Source of the DNA: Bauldia sp.
Lineage (GTDB): Bacteria > Pseudomonadota > Alphaproteobacteria > Rhizobiales > Kaistiaceae
Assembly: GCA_020853895.1 (NCBI GenBank)
Contig: JADYYB010000129.1
Location: forward strand, 1-33,062
Length of the DNA: 33,062 bases
Direction of reading: 5' to 3'
In this document: piece by piece, positions 18,027 to 25,127 of the stretch
Layout: each line of letters begins with the position of its first letter
Numbering within the stretch: the first letter of the stretch is position 1
Translations under genes and position numbers: made by a program
The notes under the pieces: generated by a model
Seen by the model: the letters and a program-made list of their open reading frames with translations, nothing else
Told to the model about the DNA's origin: nothing
Database searches by the model: none

Positions 18027-18713
18027 TCAGTAGGCGAAGGAAATCGTGCCGACGACCCTCGCGTCGCAGGAATCGGCGGCGATGCCGGGGCACGTGCCGG
18101 GGGTGAGGGTCGAGTCCCAGTACCGCACGTCGATCGTGACCTTGTCGTTCCAGGTCCAGAACGCGCCGACATTCCACACCGTCCAATCGGTGCTGCCGTC
18201 GACGAAGCCGACCGCGCCCGAGATCCCGAAATCGTGCGGCAGCGCGACCGAGGCGTTGCCCTCGACATAGGTCGCCGAGCTGTCGGGGTCGATGAAGAAC
18301 GCGCCGCCGATATGCACCCGCTCGCTGACATCGGCGCCGGCCTTCAAATAGATCTCGCCGAGGCTGAGACCCGAGTCCGGGTAGAAGTAGCGCACATAGC
18401 CGATGTCGAGCCCGACCGGCCCGAGCGTCGGACGCCAGCCGACCGCGAGGTCGATCTCGATGTCGTCCGGCGGGAGGTCGACGTTCGACGCCCAGACATT
18501 GACGTAGAAGTCGTAGAGGCCGACCTCGCCCCAGCCCTGGAGGGCGATGCCGTGATCCGTCTGGGTGATGCCGCGGCTGATGAAGTCCGTGGTGAGCGCG
18601 GCGCCGAACCCCCAGCTGAACGGCGACTCGCCCTCCTGCGCGACGGCGATCGAGGGCGCGGCGACGGCGATGGAGGCGACGGCGAGCGCCTTGAGCAAAG
18701 ATGTCTTCTGCAT
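18027..18713 (-). CDS. TorF family putative porin
   Basis: The 228-residue protein has a signal peptide (1 to about 25, AVAQ) and a compact outer-membrane barrel of alternating strands. The segments LTTDFISRGITQTD, NVWASNVD and YFYPDSGLSLGEIYLKAG match the family often annotated as TorF putative porin (Gcw_chp). Two Cys near the C-terminus (TCPGIAADSC) may form a loop disulfide. The protein ends in FAY, a typical aromatic barrel terminus. A terminator follows directly. The transported substrate is unknown. Confidence 0.88.
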   Translation of the reverse strand: MQKTSLLKALAVASIAVAAPSIAVAQEGESPFSWGFGAALTTDFISRGITQTDHGIALQGWGEVGLYDFYVNVWASNVDLPPDDIEIDLAVGWRPTLGPVGLDIGYVRYFYPDSGLSLGEIYLKAGADVSERVHIGGAFFIDPDSSATYVEGNASVALPHDFGISGAVGFVDGSTDWTVWNVGAFWTWNDKVTIDVRYWDSTLTPGTCPGIAADSCDARVVGTISFAY

Positions 18714-18822
18714 GATGTCTTTTCGAAGTCCCCAGCGGAAAGGCGGGGGAAAGGTGCAGCCGAATCAAGACCTTGGGCAAGCCGATAGAAAAGGCATCAC
18801 GCTCACGAAATATGCAGGCGGC

Positions 18823-18853
18823 TAATAAAAACGCCCGGCGGAGGGCCGGGCGT
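18823..18853 (-). terminator. Rho-independent terminator of the cupredoxin-like gene
   Basis: ACGCCCGGC (18831-18839) pairs perfectly with GCCGGGCGT (18845-18853) around GGAGG. Read leftwards it is followed by TTTTATTA. It lies about 40 bases downstream of the stop codon at 18896. Confidence 0.9.
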
Positions 18854-18895
18854 AAGGTTAGAATCGAGATTGCTCTCAGTTGTTGCTGACTTGCA

Positions 18896-19309
18896 TCAGC
18901 GGACGATGATCTTCCCGACCTGCTCACCCACGGTGAACTCGTATTCGCCCGGCCGGATCGCCACGAACGTGAAAGAGGCCGAGCCGCCCTCGTCAAACTC
19001 GATGCCGCGGAAGAGCATGTTCTGCATGTGCACTTCGATGCCGGAGATGACCAGCAGCCGGATGTGGATGTTGCTGAGGAAATCGTCCGCGCGGAACATG
19101 AACTCCTCCGCGCCGTCGCTGGTCAGCGTCAGCCTGTAGTAGTCGCCGGTCACGATCTCGAACTGGGTCGGCTCGAGCGTCGGCGCGGTGCCGCCGATCT
19201 TGAGCTCCAGATCGATGGCCGGCGGCGCGGCGAGATTGCCCTCGGCCAGGGCCGCCATCGGCATTGCCGCAAGGATGAGAGCTGCAGCGCCCCCCACGAA
19301 TGACGTCAT
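18896..19309 (-). CDS. Secreted cupredoxin-like protein lacking recognisable copper ligands
   Basis: The 137-residue product has a signal peptide (about 1-23, ALAEG) and one beta-sandwich domain. The pattern FEIVTGDYYRLTL, an FMFRADDF segment, and FVAIRPGEYEFTVG leading to GKIIVR is that of cupredoxins, where the last strands normally carry Cys, His and Met copper ligands. Here the loop between PGEYEF and GKIIV has no Cys, His or Met, so type 1 copper binding is unlikely; a His-Met pair in VHMQNM lies elsewhere. Start ATG 19309 has GGGAGGG six bases upstream. It is monocistronic with its own terminator. The fold call is moderate; the function is unknown. Confidence 0.65.
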   Translation of the reverse strand: MTSFVGGAAALILAAMPMAALAEGNLAAPPAIDLELKIGGTAPTLEPTQFEIVTGDYYRLTLTSDGAEEFMFRADDFLSNIHIRLLVISGIEVHMQNMLFRGIEFDEGGSASFTFVAIRPGEYEFTVGEQVGKIIVR

Positions 19310-19515
19310 TTCAAACCCTCCCAAATGAAAGCATACCGCCCGTCTTTGATATTCAAAGAACCAATGGATGACAATAGGATTTCGCTATCCGTTGCCTTGG
19401 GAATCCCCAATGAACGCGTCGTTTCCCGGCCTTGGGGGCAACCGGAGGCGGCCGCCGGAGGGTTCTCCGCGGAATACCGAAAACAACATGAAATCAGGTG
19501 GATAGCAGAAACGCG

Positions 19516-20547
19516 TCAGCCGCCGACGTGCTGGCCGAGCGTCCGTTCGCTGTCGTGATAGATCGTGTGGAGATGCTGCGCCGCAGGATCCACGGCCGCG
19601 AGCTCCATGACGAAATTGTCGCCGCTGAGCCGGTAATAGAGCGGCGTGCCTTCGGTGTTGCCGCCCGCCCAGGCGAAATGCACGGCCGCCTGGTCGCCCT
19701 CGCGGACGCGCGCCCGCTGCGCCGCGGCCAGCGGCTCCGGCCAGTGGTCGACCGCGTAGGCATCGACGAGCCGCCACAGGAGCTCCTGCTGCGCCGGGAC
19801 CATCTCGGCCGCCGCGACCCCGTCCGGGCTCCGGAAGCGATCCTCGCGGCCGGCGAAGGTGAAGATGTTGCGATAGGCGGAATCGGCGACCCGCGCCTCG
19901 TCCTGGAGGGCTGGCGTGAGATCGGCGAAGAGCCGCCGCGCGAGATCCTCCTCCTCGACGAGGGCCGTCGTGCCGGCGGTGACGCCGACGCTGACGTCGT
20001 TGGGGTTGCACGAGAACGAGGAGGGCGTGACCGACACTACCTCGTCGCCCTGCAGCGTGCAGGAGAGGGTGAGGTGGTGGCCCTCGAAGCGAAGGCCCCA
20101 CACCGCATTCGGCCCGGGGGTCCCGAACACGGCGAACGAGTAGCGCCCCGAGTTCCGGTCCGGCGCGCCCACGCCCATCTGCGCCAGCACGTCCTGCAGG
20201 ATGCGCACGCGCTCCGCCTTGACGAAGCCGGCGGGCGAGAGGAGGGCGGTGAGGAGCTCGGTGCCGGCCTCGCTCTCGGCTTCGTCCATCTCCTCGAATC
20301 TAATGCCGGGCTTGAAGAGATTGTTGCCGAAATAGTCCCAGCCGCGCCAGGTCGCGTCGCCGAACTCGAAGCGCGCCCGCGCCGCCTTCTCGGGCGCCAG
20401 TCGGTCGAGGAAGGAGGTCGTCCGCTCGCGGATCGCCGGGAGGACGGGGCCCGTCGCCTGCGCGCGTGCGGCGGAGTAGGGGGCGAGGGCGCTCAGCGTC
20501 ACGCCGGCTGCGGCGCCTGCCAGGACCGAACGACGAGTGATCGCCAT
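19516..20547 (-). CDS. Tat-exported DUF3500 domain protein
   Basis: The 343-residue protein begins MAITRRSVLAGAAAG, a twin-arginine signal ending near ARA-Q, so it is exported folded. The rest matches DUF3500: a helical N-terminal half, then LRFEGHHLTLSC, HFAWAGG, PLYYRLSGDNFVMEL and the closing HLHTIYHD, with several His residues that could bind metal. The family is common near quinoprotein and dehydrogenase genes but has no established activity. The gene stands alone, with 206 bp to the next gene and 108 bp to azlD. Export by Tat hints at a cofactor bound in the cytoplasm. That is inference. Confidence 0.85.
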   Translation of the reverse strand: MAITRRSVLAGAAAGVTLSALAPYSAARAQATGPVLPAIRERTTSFLDRLAPEKAARARFEFGDATWRGWDYFGNNLFKPGIRFEEMDEAESEAGTELLTALLSPAGFVKAERVRILQDVLAQMGVGAPDRNSGRYSFAVFGTPGPNAVWGLRFEGHHLTLSCTLQGDEVVSVTPSSFSCNPNDVSVGVTAGTTALVEEEDLARRLFADLTPALQDEARVADSAYRNIFTFAGREDRFRSPDGVAAAEMVPAQQELLWRLVDAYAVDHWPEPLAAAQRARVREGDQAAVHFAWAGGNTEGTPLYYRLSGDNFVMELAAVDPAAQHLHTIYHDSERTLGQHVGG

Positions 20548-20655
20548 TGAAGCTCCTCCCGACTTCGACCGGGGGAGCGTGGCCCTTCTTCGTGGCGAAG
20601 CGAAGGCGTCTCTATCGCCTTGCCACGATTGAGGAAACGCCCTCGGCGCCGGCGC

Positions 20656-20964
20656 TCAGAGCCCGGCCAGCCGGCTCAGCGCGGCGACCAGCATGCCCGC
20701 GCCGACGGCCACCAGTTCCTTGCGCAGGGCGAGCATCGTGCCGGCCGCGGCGCCGATCGCGAGCACGCCCGGAAGGCCGGCGCGCGCCATGATCGGCAGC
20801 ACGATCGCGACCACGATCGAGCCCGGCAGCGCCTCGAGCATGCGGCGGACGCGCGGGGTGATCGGCACCTTGCCCATCACCCAGTAGCCGCCCGCGCGCA
20901 TCGCGAAGGTGGCGAGGCCCATCGCGGCGATGGCGAGGAGGTTCATGGCAAAACCGTCAGTCAT
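20656..20964 (-). CDS. azlD: AzlD-type subunit of a branched-chain amino acid exporter
   Basis: This 102-residue membrane protein has three to four hydrophobic helices and the AzlD features ATFAMRAGGYWVMG, VRRMLEALPGSIVVAIVLP and a final small helix. AzlD works with AzlC to export branched-chain amino acids or analogues across the inner membrane. The start codon lies 8 bases inside the end of azlC, so translation is coupled. In E. coli the counterparts are YgaH and YgaZ. No Lrp-type regulator is next to the pair. Confidence 0.92.
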   Translation of the reverse strand: MTDGFAMNLLAIAAMGLATFAMRAGGYWVMGKVPITPRVRRMLEALPGSIVVAIVLPIMARAGLPGVLAIGAAAGTMLALRKELVAVGAGMLVAALSRLAGL

Positions 20965-21676
20965 CGATGAACCCCGCCGAGAGGCTCCCCGCCGTCGCCC
21001 CGGCGACGATGAACCACCACCCCTCGATGATGAACGACACCGCGAGCGCGACCACGCCCGCGATCGCCCACGGGATGGCCCGCCTCGTCCCGCGCCACAG
21101 CGGGATCAGCATCGCGGTGAAGAAGCACGGCATCACCAGGTCGAGTCCGAACTGCCGCGGATCGGCGACCAGCGTGCCGACCACGTGCCCGGGAATGGTC
21201 GCCGCGATCCACACGACCCATGTCACGAGGCCGATGCCGAAGAGGACGGCGATGTCCCCGCCGCCGGCCGAGCGGTAGCGCGTCGACATCAGCCAGCCCG
21301 GCTCGGTGAGGAGCGAGAGCGCCGGGTAGGTCTGCAGCGCCGGCGCCCCGCCCAGCCACGGCCGCAGCGAAGCGCTGATCAGCACGAAGCGAAGGTTCAC
21401 GGTCGCCGTCACGACGGTCAGGGTGACGATCGCCGCCACAGTCATCGGCTGGGTCCAGATGTCGGCCGCGACGAACTGGGAGGCGCCGGCGAACATGAAG
21501 GCGCTCATCAGCACCGCCTCGGTGAGGCTGAGCCCGTTCTGCGCCGCGACCACGCCGAAGGCGGCCGCGAACACGCCCAGCACCGGCAGCGTCGGCAGGG
21601 CGAGGCGAGCACCCTCGGCCAACCCGGCGGTCGACCAGAATGCCGGAGCGGCGGGGCTTTCTGCGGCGACAGACAT
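20957..21676 (-). CDS. azlC: AzlC family inner-membrane permease
   Basis: The 239-residue protein is the larger subunit of the AzlCD (YgaZH-like) branched-chain amino acid exporter. Typical family segments are visible: FAAAFGVVAAQNGLS, the AFMFAGASQFVA helix, and VTATVNLRFVLISASLRPW. Several further helices follow. An open reading extends upstream to 22159, but ATG 21676 (MSVAAESPAAP) is chosen because the upstream part is low-complexity and antisense to the pentapeptide-repeat gene. It overlaps azlD by 8 bases. The 121-bp gap to the divergent pentapeptide gene contains the promoter. Confidence 0.93.
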   Translation of the reverse strand: MSVAAESPAAPAFWSTAGLAEGARLALPTLPVLGVFAAAFGVVAAQNGLSLTEAVLMSAFMFAGASQFVAADIWTQPMTVAAIVTLTVVTATVNLRFVLISASLRPWLGGAPALQTYPALSLLTEPGWLMSTRYRSAGGGDIAVLFGIGLVTWVVWIAATIPGHVVGTLVADPRQFGLDLVMPCFFTAMLIPLWRGTRRAIPWAIAGVVALAVSFIIEGWWFIVAGATAGSLSAGFIDD

Positions 21677-21797
21677 GGCGTGGAAATCCTGAAGGAGAAG
21701 CCCCGGGGAAAGGTGCGGGAGGCGGCGCTGCTTGCGTGGCACGCGGAGGCGGAGCCGGGCTATAAGGTCGGACGCATATTGGCAAGAGGGTACCCGC

Positions 21798-22619
21798 GTG
21801 AACTTGGCCTGCGCGCTGCGCATGGGATTGGCGCTCCTCCTCGGCACCGCGCCGGCTCTCGCCCAGCCGATCGTCCGCGAATGCCCGCCCGTCTCGCCGA
21901 CGCCGGCCTCGATTGCCGTCGCGCCGGTCGATCTCTCGGGCGTGACGCCCGGCGATCCCACGGCGTTCCTCGCCGGCGCGACCAAGGATTGCCCGCTCTG
22001 CGAGCTCGCCGGCACGCAGTTGCAGCGGCGCGACCTCGCCGGCGCCGATCTCCGCGGCGCCAACCTTTTCGGCGCCTCGCTGCACCGCGCACTGCTCGGC
22101 GGGGCGCTCCTCGACGGCGCCACTCTCACCCAGGCCAACCTCAACCGCACCGACCTCAAGCGCGCCAGCCTCGTCGAAGCCAGCCTCGCCGCCGCGCTCC
22201 TCTACGAGGCCGACATGAGCGGCGCGGTGCTGGTGCGCGCCGATCTCTCCGGCGCCCGCCTGCAGCGCGCGCGCCTCAGCCAGGCGCGCCTCGCCGGAGC
22301 CACGCTCGCGAGCGTGCTTGCCCGCTCCGTGACCTTCGCCGGCGCCGACCTCACGCGCGCCGATCTGCAGCTCGGCAACTTCCAGGAATCGGACTTCCAG
22401 CGTGCCAATCTGCGCGGCGCCGTGCTGACCAATGGCGGCTTCGTCCGCGCCAGCTTCGTCGCCGCCGACCTGACCCAGGTCGCCGCCTACAACACCGATT
22501 TCCTCGGCGTCGATTTCACCGAGACCCAGCTCGTCAATGCCGACCTCCGCAATGCCCGCCTCGAGGGGACCAACCTCACCTGCACCGAGTTCGCCAACGC
22601 GGTGCTCGGGCCGGCCTAG
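21798..22619 (+). CDS. Exported pentapeptide-repeat protein
   Basis: The 273-residue protein starts at GTG 21798, with AGAGGG seven bases upstream; ATG 21822 is an alternative. A signal peptide ends at ALA-Q. After a linker with three Cys (REC, DCPLC), residues from about 75 to the end are uninterrupted A(D/N)LxX-type pentapeptides, around 35 of them, forming a right-handed quadrilateral beta-helix. Export distinguishes it from Qnr/MfpA-like DNA mimics, which are cytoplasmic, so gyrase protection is not expected. A further Cys lies near the C-terminus (LTCTEF). Its TAG overlaps the stop codon of the convergent gene at the palindrome CTAG. Its function is unknown. Confidence 0.88.
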   Translation: MNLACALRMGLALLLGTAPALAQPIVRECPPVSPTPASIAVAPVDLSGVTPGDPTAFLAGATKDCPLCELAGTQLQRRDLAGADLRGANLFGASLHRALLGGALLDGATLTQANLNRTDLKRASLVEASLAAALLYEADMSGAVLVRADLSGARLQRARLSQARLAGATLASVLARSVTFAGADLTRADLQLGNFQESDFQRANLRGAVLTNGGFVRASFVAADLTQVAAYNTDFLGVDFTETQLVNADLRNARLEGTNLTCTEFANAVLGPA

Positions 22620-23356
22620 GGCGGAGGCGCGACGGGAACGGGCGCCGCCACGCCCGAGGCGATCATCTCGAAGCTCGTGAGGCTCTCGAAGGCCTCGGGC
22701 ACGACCGCCTCGGTGCGCTCGTCGATGAACTCCTGCCCGCGGCGCTGCAGATAGCGCCGCTCGACCGAAAGCTCGGCCCCGTCGATCGATTTGGTGCAGC
22801 GGTCCTTGACGAGGAAGGTCGAGACCGGGCGCTCGCCTTCGGCCAGCGGCAGGCCGGCGCAGGCCCATCCGTCCGCGCCGTAGTGATGGCGGAGCACCGT
22901 GCCGAGCGCCCAGAAATCGTCGCGGATCTCGGGCCGGACGCCGCGCGGATCGGTCACGATGCGCATCCCCTGGAGGACGCCTCCGGCATCGAAGAGCACC
23001 GTCACGATCGCCGGGAAGCCGTAGACCCGGGTTCCCGCGGACGCCTGGATCAGCGCCGCCTGCTCGAGCGCGCGCGCGACATATTCCTGCTCGTCGTCGT
23101 AACGGAAATAGACCTCGTAGAGCCCGCGCGCATCCGGCCGGCACATCGCGAAATCGGAGAAGTGCCGGAGCGGCCGCGACGGCGGCCCGCCATTGGTGCC
23201 GCACGCATAGTCGACGAACCGGTTAGGAATCTCGGCGGCGTTCATGCCCAGCGCGAGGTCCCAGATCTCCAGCCGCTCCGCCTGCGCAAGCGCTGTGCCG
23301 CTGGTCGAGACGAGCGCGAGAACCGAGGCGGCGAGGCAGACACTTAGCCGGCGCAT
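22616..23356 (-). CDS. Periplasmic protein of unknown function, last gene of the quinoprotein operon
   Basis: The 246-residue product has a signal peptide (1 to about 25, ALAQ) and one alpha/beta domain with Cys residues in YACGTNGG, AMCRPD, WACAGL and KDRCTKS, probably two disulfides. The pattern (IWDLALGM near the start, then VYFRYDDEQEY and FPAIVTVLFD) suggests a small ligand-binding or enzyme-accessory fold, but I recognise no named family. The start overlaps the stop of the upstream quinoprotein-like gene by one base (TGATG at 23358-23354), so it is translationally coupled to it. A role supporting the quinoproteins is inferred from this coupling. A Pro/Val-rich tail ends the protein. Confidence 0.7.
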   Translation of the reverse strand: MRRLSVCLAASVLALVSTSGTALAQAERLEIWDLALGMNAAEIPNRFVDYACGTNGGPPSRPLRHFSDFAMCRPDARGLYEVYFRYDDEQEYVARALEQAALIQASAGTRVYGFPAIVTVLFDAGGVLQGMRIVTDPRGVRPEIRDDFWALGTVLRHHYGADGWACAGLPLAEGERPVSTFLVKDRCTKSIDGAELSVERRYLQRRGQEFIDERTEAVVPEAFESLTSFEMIASGVAAPVPVAPPP

Positions 23357-25038
23357 CAGCGCAGCCCCAGGACGGCGAGGACGAAGAGCGGCTGGACGAT
23401 CGTCATCTCGGGCGGCTTGTAGGAAAGTGCGCCGACGAAGGAATTGCCGCCCACCAGCACCGCCAGATACTGCTCACCCTCGACCGCAAAGGTGATCGGC
23501 GGGGAGGCGGTCAGCGAGGCGAAGGGCATCGACCACACTGTCGCGAGGCTCTCGTCGTTCAGCGCATGCAGCGTGCCGTCGGCGGTCGTGGTGAAGACCA
23601 GCCCGCCGGCCGTCGCCAGCATCCCGGCGTGGAGCGGGAAGTCCAGCCGCCGCTCGGCAATGAGCGCGCCGGTCGAAGGATCGGCCGCGGCGAGGCTGCC
23701 GATGGCGCTCGCCGCGCCGGCGTAGAAGGCGCCGCGCCAGCCGGAATTGGAGACCGTCCGCGCCGGCTGGAAGGCGAGGTCGCAGCCCTCCGCCCCCGCG
23801 CCGTAGGAGAGGCCCGTCCGCGCGCTGTAGCTCGAGGCGAACTCGGGCAGGCTGCGGATGTTCGGGCAGCCCTGTGGAACGGCAGCCGGCGCGCTGGCCG
23901 CCGCCACCGCAGCGCCGGTTGCCGGGTCGATGCCTGCGGTCCATGTCGAGCCCGGCAGATAAGGCGTCGCCGTGCGGAACGCGCCCGTCTCGAGGTCGAG
24001 CACGTAGTACGAGCCGTTATGCGCGAAATGCGCGACCGCGCGCCCCGCCTCGGTGGGCACGATCTGCACCGGGCCCGCCTCGGAGAAGCCCTCGAACGGG
24101 CCGGGCGTGTACTGAAAGCTCCAGCGCCGCTCGCCGGTCGCGACGTCGACCGCGATCGCGCTGTTCGCGAAGGCGTCCGCCCCCGGCCGGAACCGCGAAT
24201 CGCCGACCGGGAAGGGCGCCCCCGCGCTCCACACCGTCAGGCCGGTCTCGGCGTCGTAGGCGCCGGTCTGCGAGAATCCGCCGCCGCCATGCCGCCATGC
24301 GTCGGCGAAGTCCGCCCAGGTCTCCGCGCCGGGCTGGCCCGGCTCGGGCACGGCATAGGCGCGCCACAGCGGCGCGCCGGTGCGGACGTCGAGCGCGTCG
24401 AGCTGGCCGCGCGCCCCGCGGTCGGCCCCGTGCCCGCCGACGATGATGCGGTCGCCGACCACGAGCGGGGGCGCCGCGATCGAGTAGCCGGTCGAGGGAT
24501 CGGCGACTTGCACCGACTGGACGAGCTCGCCGGAATTGGCATCGATCCAGTGCAGCGAACCGTCGGACGCGATCGAGACCACCTTGTCGTCGATCAGCGC
24601 CAGCCCGCGTCGCGCCTGCAGCCAGGCATCGAGATTGTCCTGGCCGGCCTCGACCTCCCAGACGATGCGCGTCGTAGCGCCCGGCCGCGCGTCGATCTTG
24701 AGCACCTTGCCCGAGCCCTCGACGAGATAAAGAAAGCCGTCGGCGACGAGCGGATTGACCGGCAGCGCCGCCACGTAATTGCCGCCGCCCTGCAGCGCCC
24801 CGCCGAGCGGCAGGCTGAAGACCACGCGGAGGCGCGAGACGTTGGAGCGGTCGATGCGGTCGAGCGCGGAATAGCGGTGCGCGTCGTAGGTGCCGTGCGG
24901 CAGGAGCCAGTTCTGCGGCTCGCTAGCGGCGCCGAGGAGCCGCTCGGCCGTGACCGGTTCGGCCCGCGCGAGCGACGCGGCGGAGAGCGCGACGCCGAGG
25001 CCGAGGAGGAGAGCCGACCCTGTCCGCCTTCCCGTCAT
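23356..25038 (-). CDS. PQQ-dehydrogenase-like beta-propeller lacking catalytic residues
   Basis: The 560-residue protein has a signal peptide (about 1-26, ARAE) and an eight-bladed quinoprotein propeller. It is a paralog of the dehydrogenase at 25128-26957: both carry VPEPGQPG(A/S)ETW, then (Y/H)YDAE(T/A)GL and FQY(T/H)P. Residues that hold PQQ and metal in the neighbour are changed. Glu224 becomes Asp206, Trp273 becomes Phe255, Asn291 becomes Ala274, and the Asp333-x-Asp335 pair is replaced by a Phe/Glu/Gly stretch without Asp. I therefore expect no alcohol dehydrogenase activity. A partner, sensor or scaffold role is inferred. An intercistronic terminator lies upstream. ATG 25038 has GAGGG eight bases ahead. 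Confidence 0.85.
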   Translation of the reverse strand: MTGRRTGSALLLGLGVALSAASLARAEPVTAERLLGAASEPQNWLLPHGTYDAHRYSALDRIDRSNVSRLRVVFSLPLGGALQGGGNYVAALPVNPLVADGFLYLVEGSGKVLKIDARPGATTRIVWEVEAGQDNLDAWLQARRGLALIDDKVVSIASDGSLHWIDANSGELVQSVQVADPSTGYSIAAPPLVVGDRIIVGGHGADRGARGQLDALDVRTGAPLWRAYAVPEPGQPGAETWADFADAWRHGGGGFSQTGAYDAETGLTVWSAGAPFPVGDSRFRPGADAFANSAIAVDVATGERRWSFQYTPGPFEGFSEAGPVQIVPTEAGRAVAHFAHNGSYYVLDLETGAFRTATPYLPGSTWTAGIDPATGAAVAAASAPAAVPQGCPNIRSLPEFASSYSARTGLSYGAGAEGCDLAFQPARTVSNSGWRGAFYAGAASAIGSLAAADPSTGALIAERRLDFPLHAGMLATAGGLVFTTTADGTLHALNDESLATVWSMPFASLTASPPITFAVEGEQYLAVLVGGNSFVGALSYKPPEMTIVQPLFVLAVLGLR

Positions 25039-25066
25039 CGAAGAACCCTCGCGATGGGAACTGGGG

Positions 25067-25109
25067 CCCGAAAACGAAACTGCCGCCCCGGCCGGGGCCG
25101 GAGCGGCAG
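25067..25109 (-). terminator. Intercistronic terminator-type hairpin between the two quinoprotein genes
   Basis: CTGCCGC (25080-25086) pairs with GCGGCAG (25103-25109), with an inner CCGGCC/GGCCGG extension and one mismatch. Read leftwards it runs into TTTCGTTTTC (25079-25070). It would lower expression of the two downstream genes relative to the dehydrogenase, or end the transcript there. Confidence 0.7.
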
Positions 25110-25127
25110 CATGACTTGGCCGGAGGC

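Noticed and set aside
19325-19558. Plus-strand 77-residue open reading between the cupredoxin-like and DUF3500 genes
   Set aside because: No good ribosome site, product not recognisable, and it overlaps the end of the DUF3500 gene in antisense.
21798-22619. Pentapeptide protein as a Qnr-like gyrase protector, given gyrA in the window
   Set aside because: It has a signal peptide, so it should not meet gyrase, and gyrA is 11 kb away.
20961-23204. Long minus-strand open reading over azlC and the pentapeptide gene
   Set aside because: Repetitive antisense of pentapeptide repeats; no start signal and no family likeness.
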